This document shows, one piece after another, positions 34,937 through 42,740 of a stretch of DNA of 64,000 nucleotides (position 1 is the first letter of the stretch; each line of letters starts with the position of its first letter). Below the pieces are notes generated by a model that was given only the letters and a program-made list of their open reading frames with translations, searched no databases and was not told the DNA's origin. Position numbers and translations under genes: made by a program. The stretch is from Burkholderia guangdongensis (GTDB lineage Bacteria > Pseudomonadota > Gammaproteobacteria > Burkholderiales > Burkholderiaceae), in contig NZ_JACBNX010000019.1 of the NCBI RefSeq assembly GCF_013403875.1, positions 1-64,000 of the forward strand, given 5' to 3'.

Positions 34937-36219
34937 ACACGACCACGCTGACGGCGGACGCCGTCGTCCCGCCGAGCGCCGCAAAAATCCGGCGCATCAT
35001 CTTCGCCGCGTCGATCGGCAACGCCCTCGAATGGTTCGACCTGATCGTCTACGGCTTTTTCGCGGTGACGATCGCGAAGCTGTTCTTTCCGTCGACGAAT
35101 CACGTGACGTCGCTGCTGCTCACGCTCGGCACGTTCGGGCTGTCCTACCTGATCCGGCCGCTCGGCGGTTTCGTACTCGGTGCGTACGCGGACCGCGCGG
35201 GCCGCAAGGCGTCGCTGCTGCTGTCGATCGGCCTGATGATGGTGGGCACCGTGCTGATCGCGGCGATGCCGACGTATGCGTCGATCGGCGTGCTCGCGCC
35301 GCTCGGGATCATGTTGTCGCGGCTGATTCAGGGATTTTCCGCGGGCGGCGAGTTCGCGAGCTCGACCGCGTTCCTCGTCGAGCATGCCCCCGCCCGGCGC
35401 GGCTTCATGGCGAGCTGGCAGTTCGCGAGCCAGGGGCTGACGACGCTGCTCGCGTCCGGATTCGGCGTGCTGCTGACGAGCACGCTGTCGCCCGCGCAGA
35501 TCGAGCTTTGGGGCTGGCGCGTGCCATTCCTGTTCGGCCTGTCGATCGGCCCGATCGGGCTCTACATTCGCCGCTACGTCGACGAAGGCGCGGAGTTCCA
35601 CACCCAGGCGCGCTCGAGCGCGCCGGTGCGCGAGCTGTTCGCGACCCAGAAGCTGCGCGTGCTGCTCGCGACCGGCGTGCTGGCGATCTCGACCGCCGGG
35701 CAGTACCTGGTGCTCTACATGCCGACCTACGCGATCAAACAGCTCGGGCTGCCCGCGTCGGCAGGCTTCGCGGCGACGCTCGTGACCGGCGCCATCCTGA
35801 TGGTCGTCACGCCGTTCGTCGGGCACTGGTCCGATCGCGCGGGACGCATCCCGCTGATGACGGGCTCGGCGCTGCTGACGCTCGTGACGATCTGGCCGAC
35901 GTTCGCGCTGCTCACGCGCTATCCGTCGTTTGCGGCGATGCTCGCCGCGCTGGTCTGGATCGGCGTGCTGAAGGCGATGTACTCCGGCGCGCTGCCGGCG
36001 CTGATGGCCGAGCTGTTTCCCGCGCAGACGCGCGCGACCGGCCTCGCGGTCGGTTACAACGCGGGCGTCACGCTGTTCGGCGGGTTTTCGCCGTTCATGA
36101 TCACGTGGCTGATCGCCACGACCGGCAACCGGCTGTCGCCGGCGTTCTATCTGATCGGCTGCGCGGTGCTGAGCCTCGTCGCGCTCGGCGTGTCGCGTAC
36201 GCGCGTCGGGCTGCGCTGA
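34933..36219 (+). CDS. MFS metabolite:H+ symporter, 428 aa
   Basis: Twelve-helix transporter of the same family as KgtP/ProP: FAASIGNALEWFDLIVYGFFAVTIAKLFFP, LIRPLGGFVLGAYADRAGRK, RLIQGFSAGGEFASSTAFLVEHA, GHWSDRAGRIP. It diverges from kgtP of this window, so it is not a recent duplicate. It is coupled to the M20 peptidase by overlap. It probably imports the peptidase substrate. Confidence 0.88.
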   Translation: MNTTTLTADAVVPPSAAKIRRIIFAASIGNALEWFDLIVYGFFAVTIAKLFFPSTNHVTSLLLTLGTFGLSYLIRPLGGFVLGAYADRAGRKASLLLSIGLMMVGTVLIAAMPTYASIGVLAPLGIMLSRLIQGFSAGGEFASSTAFLVEHAPARRGFMASWQFASQGLTTLLASGFGVLLTSTLSPAQIELWGWRVPFLFGLSIGPIGLYIRRYVDEGAEFHTQARSSAPVRELFATQKLRVLLATGVLAISTAGQYLVLYMPTYAIKQLGLPASAGFAATLVTGAILMVVTPFVGHWSDRAGRIPLMTGSALLTLVTIWPTFALLTRYPSFAAMLAALVWIGVLKAMYSGALPALMAELFPAQTRATGLAVGYNAGVTLFGGFSPFMITWLIATTGNRLSPAFYLIGCAVLSLVALGVSRTRVGLR

Positions 36220-36239
36220 AACGCGACGCGGTTGCCTTA

Positions 36240-37292
36240 TTACGGCGCGGGGTTCGGCTGCAGATCGTGCAGCGCGTCGATCTCGGCGACGATCTCGTCG
36301 GACAGCTTCACGTCGACGCTCGCGATGTTCTCCTTCAACTGCTCGAGCGTCGTCGCCCCGATCAGGTTGCTGGTCACGAACGGCCGGCCGTTCACGAACG
36401 CGAGCGCGAGCTGCGCGGGCGACAGCCCGTGCCGCTTCGCGAGCGCGACATAGCGCGACGTCGCCTCGACCGCCTGCGGCTTGCTGTAGCGCTTGAAGCG
36501 CTCGAACAGCGTGATGCGCGCGCCGGCGGGCCGCGCACCGTTCTCGTACTTGCCGGTGAGCCAGCCGAACGCGAGCGGCGAATACGCGAGCAGGCCGATG
36601 CCGTTGCGATGCGAGAACTCCGACAGCCCGTTCTCGAACGTGCGATTCAGCAGGCTGTACGCGTTCTGGATGCTGACGATGCGCGGCAGCCCGAGCTTCT
36701 CCGACGCGCGCAGGAACTGCGCGACGCCCCACGGCGTCTCGTTCGACACGCCGACGTGCCGCACCTTGCCCGCCTTCACGAAATCGGCGAGCACCGCGAG
36801 CGTTTCCTCGATCGGCACCGTGTACGCGTCGTCGAGCCACGGATACGCGGCGCGGCCGAACGTCGTCGTGCTGCGGTCGGGCCAGTGGAGCTGGTACAGA
36901 TCGACGTAGTCGGTCTGCAGGCGCTTCAGGCTGCCATCGAGCGCTTCGGTCAGGTTCTTGCGGTCGAACTGGTTGCCCGCGCCGCGAATATGCTGCGGAT
37001 TGTGCGGCTGGCGCGCGGGGCCGGCGATCTTCGTCGTGAGCACGAGCTTGTCGCGCAGCCCGCGATGCCGCGCGAGCCACGTGCCGATGTACTGCTCGGT
37101 GCGGCCCTGCGTTTCCGGCTTCGGCGGCACCGGATACATCTCCGCGGCGTCGATCAGCGTGACGCTCTGCGCGATCGCGTAGTCGAGCTGCGCATGCGCG
37201 TCCTGCTCCGTGTTCTGCTCGCCCCAGGTCATCGTACCGAGGCCGATCAGGCTCACGTCGAGCCCCGAATCGCCGAGTGTGCGGTATTCCAT
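36240..37292 (-). CDS. Aldo/keto reductase, Tas family, 350 aa
   Basis: NADPH-dependent oxidoreductase with (beta/alpha)8 barrel. Seen: SLIGLGTMTWGEQNTE, LIDAAEMYPVPPKPETQGRTEQYIG with catalytic Asp and Tyr, LTTKIAGPAR (Lys), YQLHWPDR (His), and the NADPH end SNLIGATTLEQLKENI. Length equals E. coli Tas (346 aa). ATG 37292 has a GGAGCAGC site. No signal. It is convergent with the MFS gene. Confidence 0.92.
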   Translation of the reverse strand: MEYRTLGDSGLDVSLIGLGTMTWGEQNTEQDAHAQLDYAIAQSVTLIDAAEMYPVPPKPETQGRTEQYIGTWLARHRGLRDKLVLTTKIAGPARQPHNPQHIRGAGNQFDRKNLTEALDGSLKRLQTDYVDLYQLHWPDRSTTTFGRAAYPWLDDAYTVPIEETLAVLADFVKAGKVRHVGVSNETPWGVAQFLRASEKLGLPRIVSIQNAYSLLNRTFENGLSEFSHRNGIGLLAYSPLAFGWLTGKYENGARPAGARITLFERFKRYSKPQAVEATSRYVALAKRHGLSPAQLALAFVNGRPFVTSNLIGATTLEQLKENIASVDVKLSDEIVAEIDALHDLQPNPAP

Positions 37293-37472
37293 GCTGCTCC
37301 TGTCGCGTCGGTGGAAAGCCACGAAACTAACACATTGACGCGCTCGCTTCAGACCGGCCGCGCATCGGCTTGCGGCCGGCCTTCGATGCGGCCGGCGCGC
37401 GCTGATGGCTGACCATTGGAGGCTGTTGCAGGCTATTGCCGACGATTGTCGATGATCGTTGACTACCGTTGA

Positions 37473-37910
37473 CTATTGCGGACGCTGGATGAAGCAGGTC
37501 GCCGACGCGTGCGCGACGATCTTGTCGTCCGGCGTCTTCAGCGTGCCTTCCGCGACGCCGATCGAGCGCGACAGGTGGATCACGCGGCCTTCCGCGATCA
37601 GGTCGACGTCGCGCGGCACCGGGCGCAGCATCTTCACGTGCAGATCGATCGTGCCGTAGCCGACGCCCGCGTCGAGCATCGTGTGCACCGCGCAGCCGGT
37701 GACCGAATCGAGCACCGTCGCCGCGAAGCCGCCGTGCACGCCGCCGAGCGGATTCAGGTGCCGGCCGTCCGCGCGCGCGGTGAACTTGACGTAGCCGGCC
37801 TCGATGCCGTTCATCTGCATCGGGATCGTTTCGGCGATCGACGCACGCGGCAGATCGCCCGCCGCCGCCGCGCGCAGCAGCTCGAGACCGGACATGGAAA
37901 GTGGGTTCAT
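37473..37910 (-). CDS. PaaI-type hotdog thioesterase, 145 aa
   Basis: Acyl-CoA thioesterase fold. The signature is HLNPLGGVHGGFAATVLDSVTG, followed by YGTIDLHVKMLRPVPRDVDLIAEGRVIHLSRSIGVAEGTL. It is divergent from an HxlR regulator, with a palindromic operator between, and so is probably controlled by it. Substrate unknown; the family takes phenylacetyl- or hydroxyphenylacetyl-CoA. Confidence 0.9.
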   Translation of the reverse strand: MNPLSMSGLELLRAAAAGDLPRASIAETIPMQMNGIEAGYVKFTARADGRHLNPLGGVHGGFAATVLDSVTGCAVHTMLDAGVGYGTIDLHVKMLRPVPRDVDLIAEGRVIHLSRSIGVAEGTLKTPDDKIVAHASATCFIQRPQ

Positions 37911-37964
37911 CAGGTATCTCCTCGTCGAACGCGCGTCACCGCGCTTGCCAGTTGCAGGTTGTCA

Positions 37965-37979
37965 GTTCCAAAATGGAAC
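37965..37979. promoter_or_regulatory. Palindromic operator between thioesterase gene and hxlR-type gene
   Basis: GTTCCA-AAA-TGGAAC is a perfect 6+3+6 inverted repeat in the 208-bp divergent region, followed by TATTATTG. It is a good candidate HxlR-family binding site for both promoters. Confidence 0.6.
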
Positions 37980-38118
37980 CTATTATTGTCAACGGGACCC
38001 GGGCTGTCAACGCGGCCGATGCATGGCTGACTCGCGGCTGATAAGCGGCCTACAAGCGCGTCGAGCACCGGCTCTATAATCGGTCCCGCGCTTTCACTGT
38101 CCTTTGCGAGATACGACG

Positions 38119-38598
38119 ATGAAATGGGATGACATCGGCACGCTGAACTGCTCGGTCGCGCGCGCGCTGGCCGTGCTCGGCGATCGCTGGACCATGCTGA
38201 TCCTGCGCAACGCCTTTCTCGGCTGCCGCCGCTTCGACGCGTTCCAGGCGCAACTCGGGCTCACGCGCCACGTGCTCGCCGAGCGGCTCGCGCGGCTCGT
38301 CGACGAGGGCGTGCTCGAGAAGCGCGCGTATCAGGCGCGACCGCCGCGCCACGAATACCGGCTCACCGACAAGGGCCGCGACCTCTATCCGGCGCTGCTC
38401 GCGCTGCTCGCGTGGGGTGACCGCTGGAAAAGCGACGCAGCCGGCCCGCCGCTGCAACTGCGGCACCGGCATTGCGGCAAGCTGATGCGCGCGGTGACTG
38501 TGTGCTCCGAATGTGGCGAACCGCTCGATCCGCGCGACGTGCAGCCGGAGATCGCCCCCGGGCGGCACGTCGAGCCGGAGTCGCCCGAGCAGGCGTGA
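38119..38598 (+). CDS. HxlR-family transcriptional regulator, 159 aa
   Basis: Winged-helix dimer. CSVARALAVLGDRWTMLILRNAFLGCRRFDAFQAQLGLTRHVLAERLARLVDEGVLEKRAYQ is the complete HxlR domain with the redox/ligand-exposed N-terminal Cys. An added C-terminal zinc-ribbon-like piece (RHRHCGKLM...CSECGEPLDPRDV, CxxC) extends the usual 110-120 aa length. ATG 38119 preferred over TTG 38104. Confidence 0.9.
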   Translation: MKWDDIGTLNCSVARALAVLGDRWTMLILRNAFLGCRRFDAFQAQLGLTRHVLAERLARLVDEGVLEKRAYQARPPRHEYRLTDKGRDLYPALLALLAWGDRWKSDAAGPPLQLRHRHCGKLMRAVTVCSECGEPLDPRDVQPEIAPGRHVEPESPEQA

Positions 38599-38661
38599 TC
38601 CGGCTTGCACGCAATGCCGGCGCGCACGGTATTCAGCGCAGAACGGTTGCCCTTCGGCTCG

Positions 38662-38925
38662 TCAGGCGAACGGGTTCTTGACCTTGCCCGTTGGCGCGGC
38701 GGGTTCCTCCTGGACGTGTTCCGGCAGCGAAGGATCATGCTGAAGCGCTTCGACGATGCTCGCGATCGCCTGTTGCAGCGCAAGCGCGGCTGCGAGGCCA
38801 ACTTTGTCGCGCGTTACTTCCAATGTGCCCGACAGCACGACACGCTCCGGATCGTTCGTCACGGTGAAGTCGTCGCCGTGGATATTCAGGATGGCCGTGT
38901 CATCCGCAAACGCCTTAAACTCCAT
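38662..38925 (-). CDS. Small protein downstream of the nuclease, 87 aa, unknown
   Basis: ATG 38925 has a strong GGAGG site located inside the end of the nuclease gene and overlaps it by 11 bp, so the two are cotranslated. The protein is acidic in the first half (ADDTAILNIHGDDFTVTNDPERV), beta-strand-like, then helical (AAALALQQAIASIVEALQH), with no signal peptide. No family recognised. It could be a cytosolic inhibitor of the nuclease or an unrelated conserved protein. Confidence 0.7.
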   Translation of the reverse strand: MEFKAFADDTAILNIHGDDFTVTNDPERVVLSGTLEVTRDKVGLAAALALQQAIASIVEALQHDPSLPEHVQEEPAAPTGKVKNPFA

Positions 38926-39664
38926 TCAAACCTCCGATACGGGTATCTTTCAACGACTCCGGAATGCCGGGGAATCGCAATCCGCTTTGCGCCTCGAGTT
39001 CGTGTACCGTCGTCAAGTCGTAGCGGTTCGCCGCCGTGTTGTTCACCACGACCGCAAACGCAAGGTGCCTTTCGGGAACATAGACTACCTTGAAAATTTG
39101 AGTGGGGACGATCACGCCGGTCTCCCCGATCGTTTTCAGCTCCGTTCCCTTGAACATCGGCCCCGTGACGACGTAAGTATCGGTGGCGCCCATGCCGATC
39201 CGGCGAACGGCTTCCTCGATATGCGCCCACAAGCGACGATTGTTCGTCGGGTTCTGCGGCACCATGTTCGCGAGCGAAAACGACTCGGCCATTGCCTCGT
39301 CGTTCCAGCGGTCTCCCGCCGGGCTCATGTGCCCTCGATCGAAGCCGCTCTTGCGATAATCCGCGAGCCGGGCGCCCTCGCCCGGCGGCAAACGGCGTTC
39401 TTCGAAAAAGCGATTGGTGCGCACTTCGGTCTTTGCGGCAGCCAGGTGGGCGCGTGTCAGATGTTCCGCGGACCACAGCGGGCCATGCGTGATTCCCGAA
39501 TGCAGCACCTCGAAATCGGAATAGCAGAGAAGGCGCGCTTGCGAGGCCATCTTCGGATTGGTCAGAACGGGAAGTTCGCCTCGCGGGCTGAACTGGGAAC
39601 AATTGTCGGATGCGAATGCGTGCGTCGATAGTGCCAACAGCACGCCTGCGAAAGATTTCCGCAT
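38915..39664 (-). CDS. Secreted DNA/RNA non-specific endonuclease, 249 aa
   Basis: Beta-beta-alpha-metal nuclease (NucA/EndoG family). The signal peptide ends AFA (residue ~19), so it acts outside the cytosol. Catalytic motif DRGHMSPAGDRW (His112) is followed by LANMVPQNPTNNRRLWAHIE with the Mg-binding Asn and the conserved Glu, and VVTGPMF. All active-site residues are present. Three Cys in the mature N-terminal region may form a disulfide. Role: extracellular nucleic-acid degradation or nutrient gain. Confidence 0.9.
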   Translation of the reverse strand: MRKSFAGVLLALSTHAFASDNCSQFSPRGELPVLTNPKMASQARLLCYSDFEVLHSGITHGPLWSAEHLTRAHLAAAKTEVRTNRFFEERRLPPGEGARLADYRKSGFDRGHMSPAGDRWNDEAMAESFSLANMVPQNPTNNRRLWAHIEEAVRRIGMGATDTYVVTGPMFKGTELKTIGETGVIVPTQIFKVVYVPERHLAFAVVVNNTAANRYDLTTVHELEAQSGLRFPGIPESLKDTRIGGLNGV

Positions 39665-39700
39665 GGAATGTGAATTGAGTAAATGGGTGCCGGAGTATAC

Positions 39701-39732
39701 GGGATCAGTTGCACGCGGGATCAGCTGCACGC
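39701..39732. repeat. 16-bp direct repeat
   Basis: GGGATCAGTTGCACGC (39701-39716) and GGGATCAGCTGCACGC (39717-39732) are adjacent, with one mismatch. They lie upstream of the nuclease gene and may mark a promoter or duplication. Confidence 0.6.
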
Positions 39733-39795
39733 CCGATCAGGGCGTGCCGTATCCGTCGTCGTATCGATCGGCTGCCCGGCGCTGCCGCGCCGGGC
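39727..39795. terminator. Two GC-rich hairpins after the VOC gene
   Basis: GCACGCCC-GATCA-GGGCGTGC (39727-39747) and GCCCGGCGC-TGCC-GCGCCGGGC (39774-39795) are strong stems lying 3' of the VOC gene (minus strand). There is no T-run after either. Confidence 0.45.
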
Positions 39796-39806
39796 TCGGG
39801 TGCGTG

Positions 39807-40295
39807 TTACTGCTTGCCGGCTTCACCGCAGGTGGCCGGCATCGACGCCATCGCCTGCCGGATCTGCTCGGGCGTCAGGTCGCGCGTGTGCGTGGCGATC
39901 GACCAGCGGTGCCCGAACGGATCCACGATCTGGCCGTAACGATCGCCCCAGAACATGTCGCCGACCGGCATCGTCACCGTCGCGCCGGCCGCGACCGCCT
40001 GCGCGAGCGTTGCGTCGACGTCCGGCACGTACAGATGAATGCAGACCGGCGTGCCTTTCAGCGCGTTCGGGCCGAGCGCGCCGTGCTCGGGCATCTCGTC
40101 GACGAGCATCACCTTCGAATCGCCGATCGACAGCATCGCGTGCATCAGCCGGCCGTCCGGGCCCGGCAGGCGCGTGAGCTCGACCGCGCCGAACGCGCGC
40201 GCGTAGAACGCGATCGCGTCGGCGGCGCCGGCGCAGATCAGATGCGGTGTGACCGTGTGCATCCCTTCCGGGATCGGTTTGACGGACGTGGACAT
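39807..40295 (-). CDS. VOC-fold (glyoxalase/PhnB-like) protein, 162 aa
   Basis: Single-domain vicinal-oxygen-chelate protein. VTPHLICAGAADAIAFYARAFGAVELTRLPGPDGRLMHAMLSIGDSKVMLVDE and PVGDMFWGDRYGQIVDPFGHRWSIATH are typical of the PhnB-like group (DUF1428/YdhR-type VOC). Function of this group is unclear, possibly a resistance or binding protein. The C-terminal tail ends TCGEAGKQ. Monocistronic. Confidence 0.85.
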   Translation of the reverse strand: MSTSVKPIPEGMHTVTPHLICAGAADAIAFYARAFGAVELTRLPGPDGRLMHAMLSIGDSKVMLVDEMPEHGALGPNALKGTPVCIHLYVPDVDATLAQAVAAGATVTMPVGDMFWGDRYGQIVDPFGHRWSIATHTRDLTPEQIRQAMASMPATCGEAGKQ

Positions 40296-40340
40296 GACTG
40301 GGCTCCTTGAGGCCGGTTAAGGCGGATTCGAAAACGGGAC

Positions 40341-40361
40341 GGCATCCGGATGTCGGATGCC
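40341..40361. other. Hairpin in the VOC/thioesterase intergenic region
   Basis: GGCATCCG-GATGT-CGGATGCC forms an 8-bp stem in the 271-bp divergent region, near three GGAATC repeats (40424-40445). No clear regulator is known. Confidence 0.35.
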
Positions 40362-40566
40362 TCCATCGCCACGACGCGCCGCGAGCCCCGGGATCGACAT
40401 CGACGTGAAAATTTTTTCGAACGCGGAATCACGGAATCGCGGAATCTGCACGCCGCCGGCCCGCTGCCCGCATTTCGCATTGCAACACGGACGGCCCGGC
40501 CGCGATGCTCCGTGGGCGATTCCGGGATACGATGCCGGACGTTCGTACTTTTCGAGGAGACAGTCG

Positions 40567-41007
40567 ATGACATCGGTCGATACGCCCCCGCCCTCCGCCA
40601 CGCCGGCGGAGCTCGCCAACTACTTCGGCATCGACGTGCCGTTCATGACGCACATCGGGCTCGTGCCGACATCGCTCGGCGACGGCATCTGCGTGACCAC
40701 GCTGCCGCTGCGGCCCGAGCTTGCGAACAGCCGCGGCGACGTGCACGGCGGCACGATGATGAGCGCGCTCGACTTCACGTTGAGCGCGGCCGCGCGCAGC
40801 CACGATCCGCTGCGCTTCGGCGTCGTGACGGTCGAGTTCACGACGCACTTCATCGATCGCGCGCACACGGACCTCACGATCATCGGTCGCTGCATCCGGC
40901 GCGGCAAGTCGCTGGCGTTCTGCGACGGCGAAGTCCGCGACGCCCAGGACCAGCTCGTCGTGACCGCGCGCGCGGTGTTCAAGCTGATCGCACGGGATCG
41001 GTCGTAG
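40567..41007 (+). CDS. PaaI-type hotdog thioesterase, second copy, 146 aa
   Basis: Hotdog-fold thioesterase distinct from that at 37473. SRGDVHGGTMMSALDFTLSAAARS carries the HGG motif, followed by VTVEFTTHFIDRAHTDLTIIGRCIRRGKSLAFCDGEVRDA. ATG follows a GAGGAG site. Typical length. Its substrate is an acyl-CoA of unknown chain. Confidence 0.88.
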   Translation: MTSVDTPPPSATPAELANYFGIDVPFMTHIGLVPTSLGDGICVTTLPLRPELANSRGDVHGGTMMSALDFTLSAAARSHDPLRFGVVTVEFTTHFIDRAHTDLTIIGRCIRRGKSLAFCDGEVRDAQDQLVVTARAVFKLIARDRS

Positions 41008-41109
41008 GCGCCGCGCAGCGGAAAAAAATGCTTACAACCTCGCTACAACGATCGCGTCGCATTCGGGTCTTAGTCTTAGTAGTAAGGATGCCGAATATCT
41101 GGAACCGCC

Positions 41110-41610
41110 ATGAAAGTCACAGCATGCATTCTCTCGAAGCTGCCGGTACGCACAAGCGTAGTGGCGCTCGCGATCCCGTTCATCGCGGCCGGATGCGTCG
41201 CGTATCCGTATGACAATTCGTACTACGGCCAACCGCAGAGCGATTACTACGGCGTAGGCGGCATTTACGACGAAGGACCGTCGTTCGAGTTCGACCGCGA
41301 GCATCGCCACCACGATTCAGGTTCCGATCGAGAGCGAGTCGGACACGACCATGACCACTTCCCCGGCGGGCCGCAAGGCGGCCGCGATGCAACGCGCGGC
41401 AATTCGCCTGCCGGCGCGCCGCGCGGCGGCGGCCCGGCAACGGCGGGCGGCGCGCATGGCGGTGATCACGGTGGTGATCACGGAGGTGGACATGGCGGTG
41501 GCGACCACGGAGGCGGCGGTGGCGGCGGCGACCGTGGAGGGGGCGGCAGCGACTGGACGTCCGGCGGAGGCGGAGGCGGCGGCGGCGGGTACGGCGGCCA
41601 TTCTCGCTGA
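41110..41610 (+). CDS. Gly/His-rich lipoprotein, 166 aa
   Basis: The signal peptide ends with lipobox IAAGC (Cys29). The N-terminal mature part is Tyr-rich (AYPYDNSYYGQPQSDYYG). The rest is low-complexity GGxHGGDHGG and poly-Gly with scattered Asp/His. Such tails are flexible and may bind metals. Downstream DNA (41611-41693) carries CCACCT-type repeats. No family domain recognised. Confidence 0.72.
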   Translation: MKVTACILSKLPVRTSVVALAIPFIAAGCVAYPYDNSYYGQPQSDYYGVGGIYDEGPSFEFDREHRHHDSGSDRERVGHDHDHFPGGPQGGRDATRGNSPAGAPRGGGPATAGGAHGGDHGGDHGGGHGGGDHGGGGGGGDRGGGGSDWTSGGGGGGGGGYGGHSR

Positions 41611-41693
41611 TCGGGCCACCTGCCAGGCTACCTACCAGACCACCTCCCAGACCACCCCAATGTCGCCGGGCGCCCCGAACGCGCGCGGCGCGG

Positions 41694-42740
41694 TCAAGCG
41701 GATTCCGTGGGAGCGCACGTCGCCGCGCCGACGCGGCATTGCGCGAGCCCATCGCGGAGCTTCGCTTCGGTGTCGGGATCGATGAAGCCGATGAACACGA
41801 TCACGCCATCGCCGTCGCGCATGGCGACACCCTCCTCTTTCAGCGACGTCAGCCGAAGCCGCCGCGCGGCGACCTGACACAGACGCGTGCTGACGTTGCC
41901 CACGTCGCCCGCCGCGTCCCCCGCGTCTGTTATGCGCACGATCCCCTTCGCGCGCAGCACCGTGCGCGGCAGCGCCTTCAGCCACGCGCGCAGCCGCGCT
42001 TTGTCGAGCACGTCCGGCGCGTCGAGTGCGATGCTCGAGAATGCCGGCATCGCGTCCGTGTCGATCCGGCGATGCCAGCGCTCGGCGCGAAACAGCGCGC
42101 GCTCGTCCGGCACGGCTGCATCGAACAGCAGCGCGAGCGGAATCCGTCCGTGCTCGGCCGCGACGACGATATCGGTCGGCGCGAGCGCGCGCACGTCCGC
42201 GAGTGCCCGTTCGCGCGCGCCGGGCGCGAGCAGGTCGAGCTTCGTCACGATGACGGCGCTCGCACCGTCGAGCTGCCGCTGCGCCATCGCGCCGACGAGC
42301 GGATCGGCGAGCGTGCGCGTCAGCGCGACCGCGTCGGCGACGACGAGCACCGACGTCAGCCGGAACGCGCCGTTCAACAGGCCGATCTGCGCGATCTTCG
42401 CCGGATCCGCGACGCCGCTCGCCTCGATCAGCAGCAGCTCGGGCCGATCGTCGCGCGCGGCGACGCGGGTCAGCGCATCGACGAGCGCGCCGCCGATCGT
42501 GCAGCAGATGCAGCCGTTGTCGAGCTCGATCACGTCGTCGCCGCGCGCGCGCACGAGCCGCGCGTCGATGTTCACCGCGCCGAAATCGTTGACGAGCACC
42601 GCGATGCGCCGGCCATGCGGCGCCTGCAGGATCGCATTGACGACCGTCGTCTTGCCCGCGCCGAGATAGCCGCCGACGACCGCCAGGTCGATCGGCGCTC
42701 GCGCGCGCCGGTGCGGCCGGTGTGATGCTGCGGCGCTCAT
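41694..42740 (-). CDS. G3E GTPase, CobW/ZNG-type metallochaperone, 348 aa
   Basis: Zinc- or cobalt-handling GTPase. Walker A GGYLGAGKTT (~23-32), the NDFGAVNIDARL switch, and the metal motif GCICCT (CxCC at Cys77-Cys80) are present. VTKLDLL is the base-recognition NKxD variant. The CobW C-terminal domain follows, ending with VIVFIGFIDPDTEAKLRDGL. The start overlaps the amidohydrolase stop (ATGA), so the GTPase may load the metal into that enzyme. Confidence 0.9.
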   Translation of the reverse strand: MSAAASHRPHRRARAPIDLAVVGGYLGAGKTTVVNAILQAPHGRRIAVLVNDFGAVNIDARLVRARGDDVIELDNGCICCTIGGALVDALTRVAARDDRPELLLIEASGVADPAKIAQIGLLNGAFRLTSVLVVADAVALTRTLADPLVGAMAQRQLDGASAVIVTKLDLLAPGARERALADVRALAPTDIVVAAEHGRIPLALLFDAAVPDERALFRAERWHRRIDTDAMPAFSSIALDAPDVLDKARLRAWLKALPRTVLRAKGIVRITDAGDAAGDVGNVSTRLCQVAARRLRLTSLKEEGVAMRDGDGVIVFIGFIDPDTEAKLRDGLAQCRVGAATCAPTESA

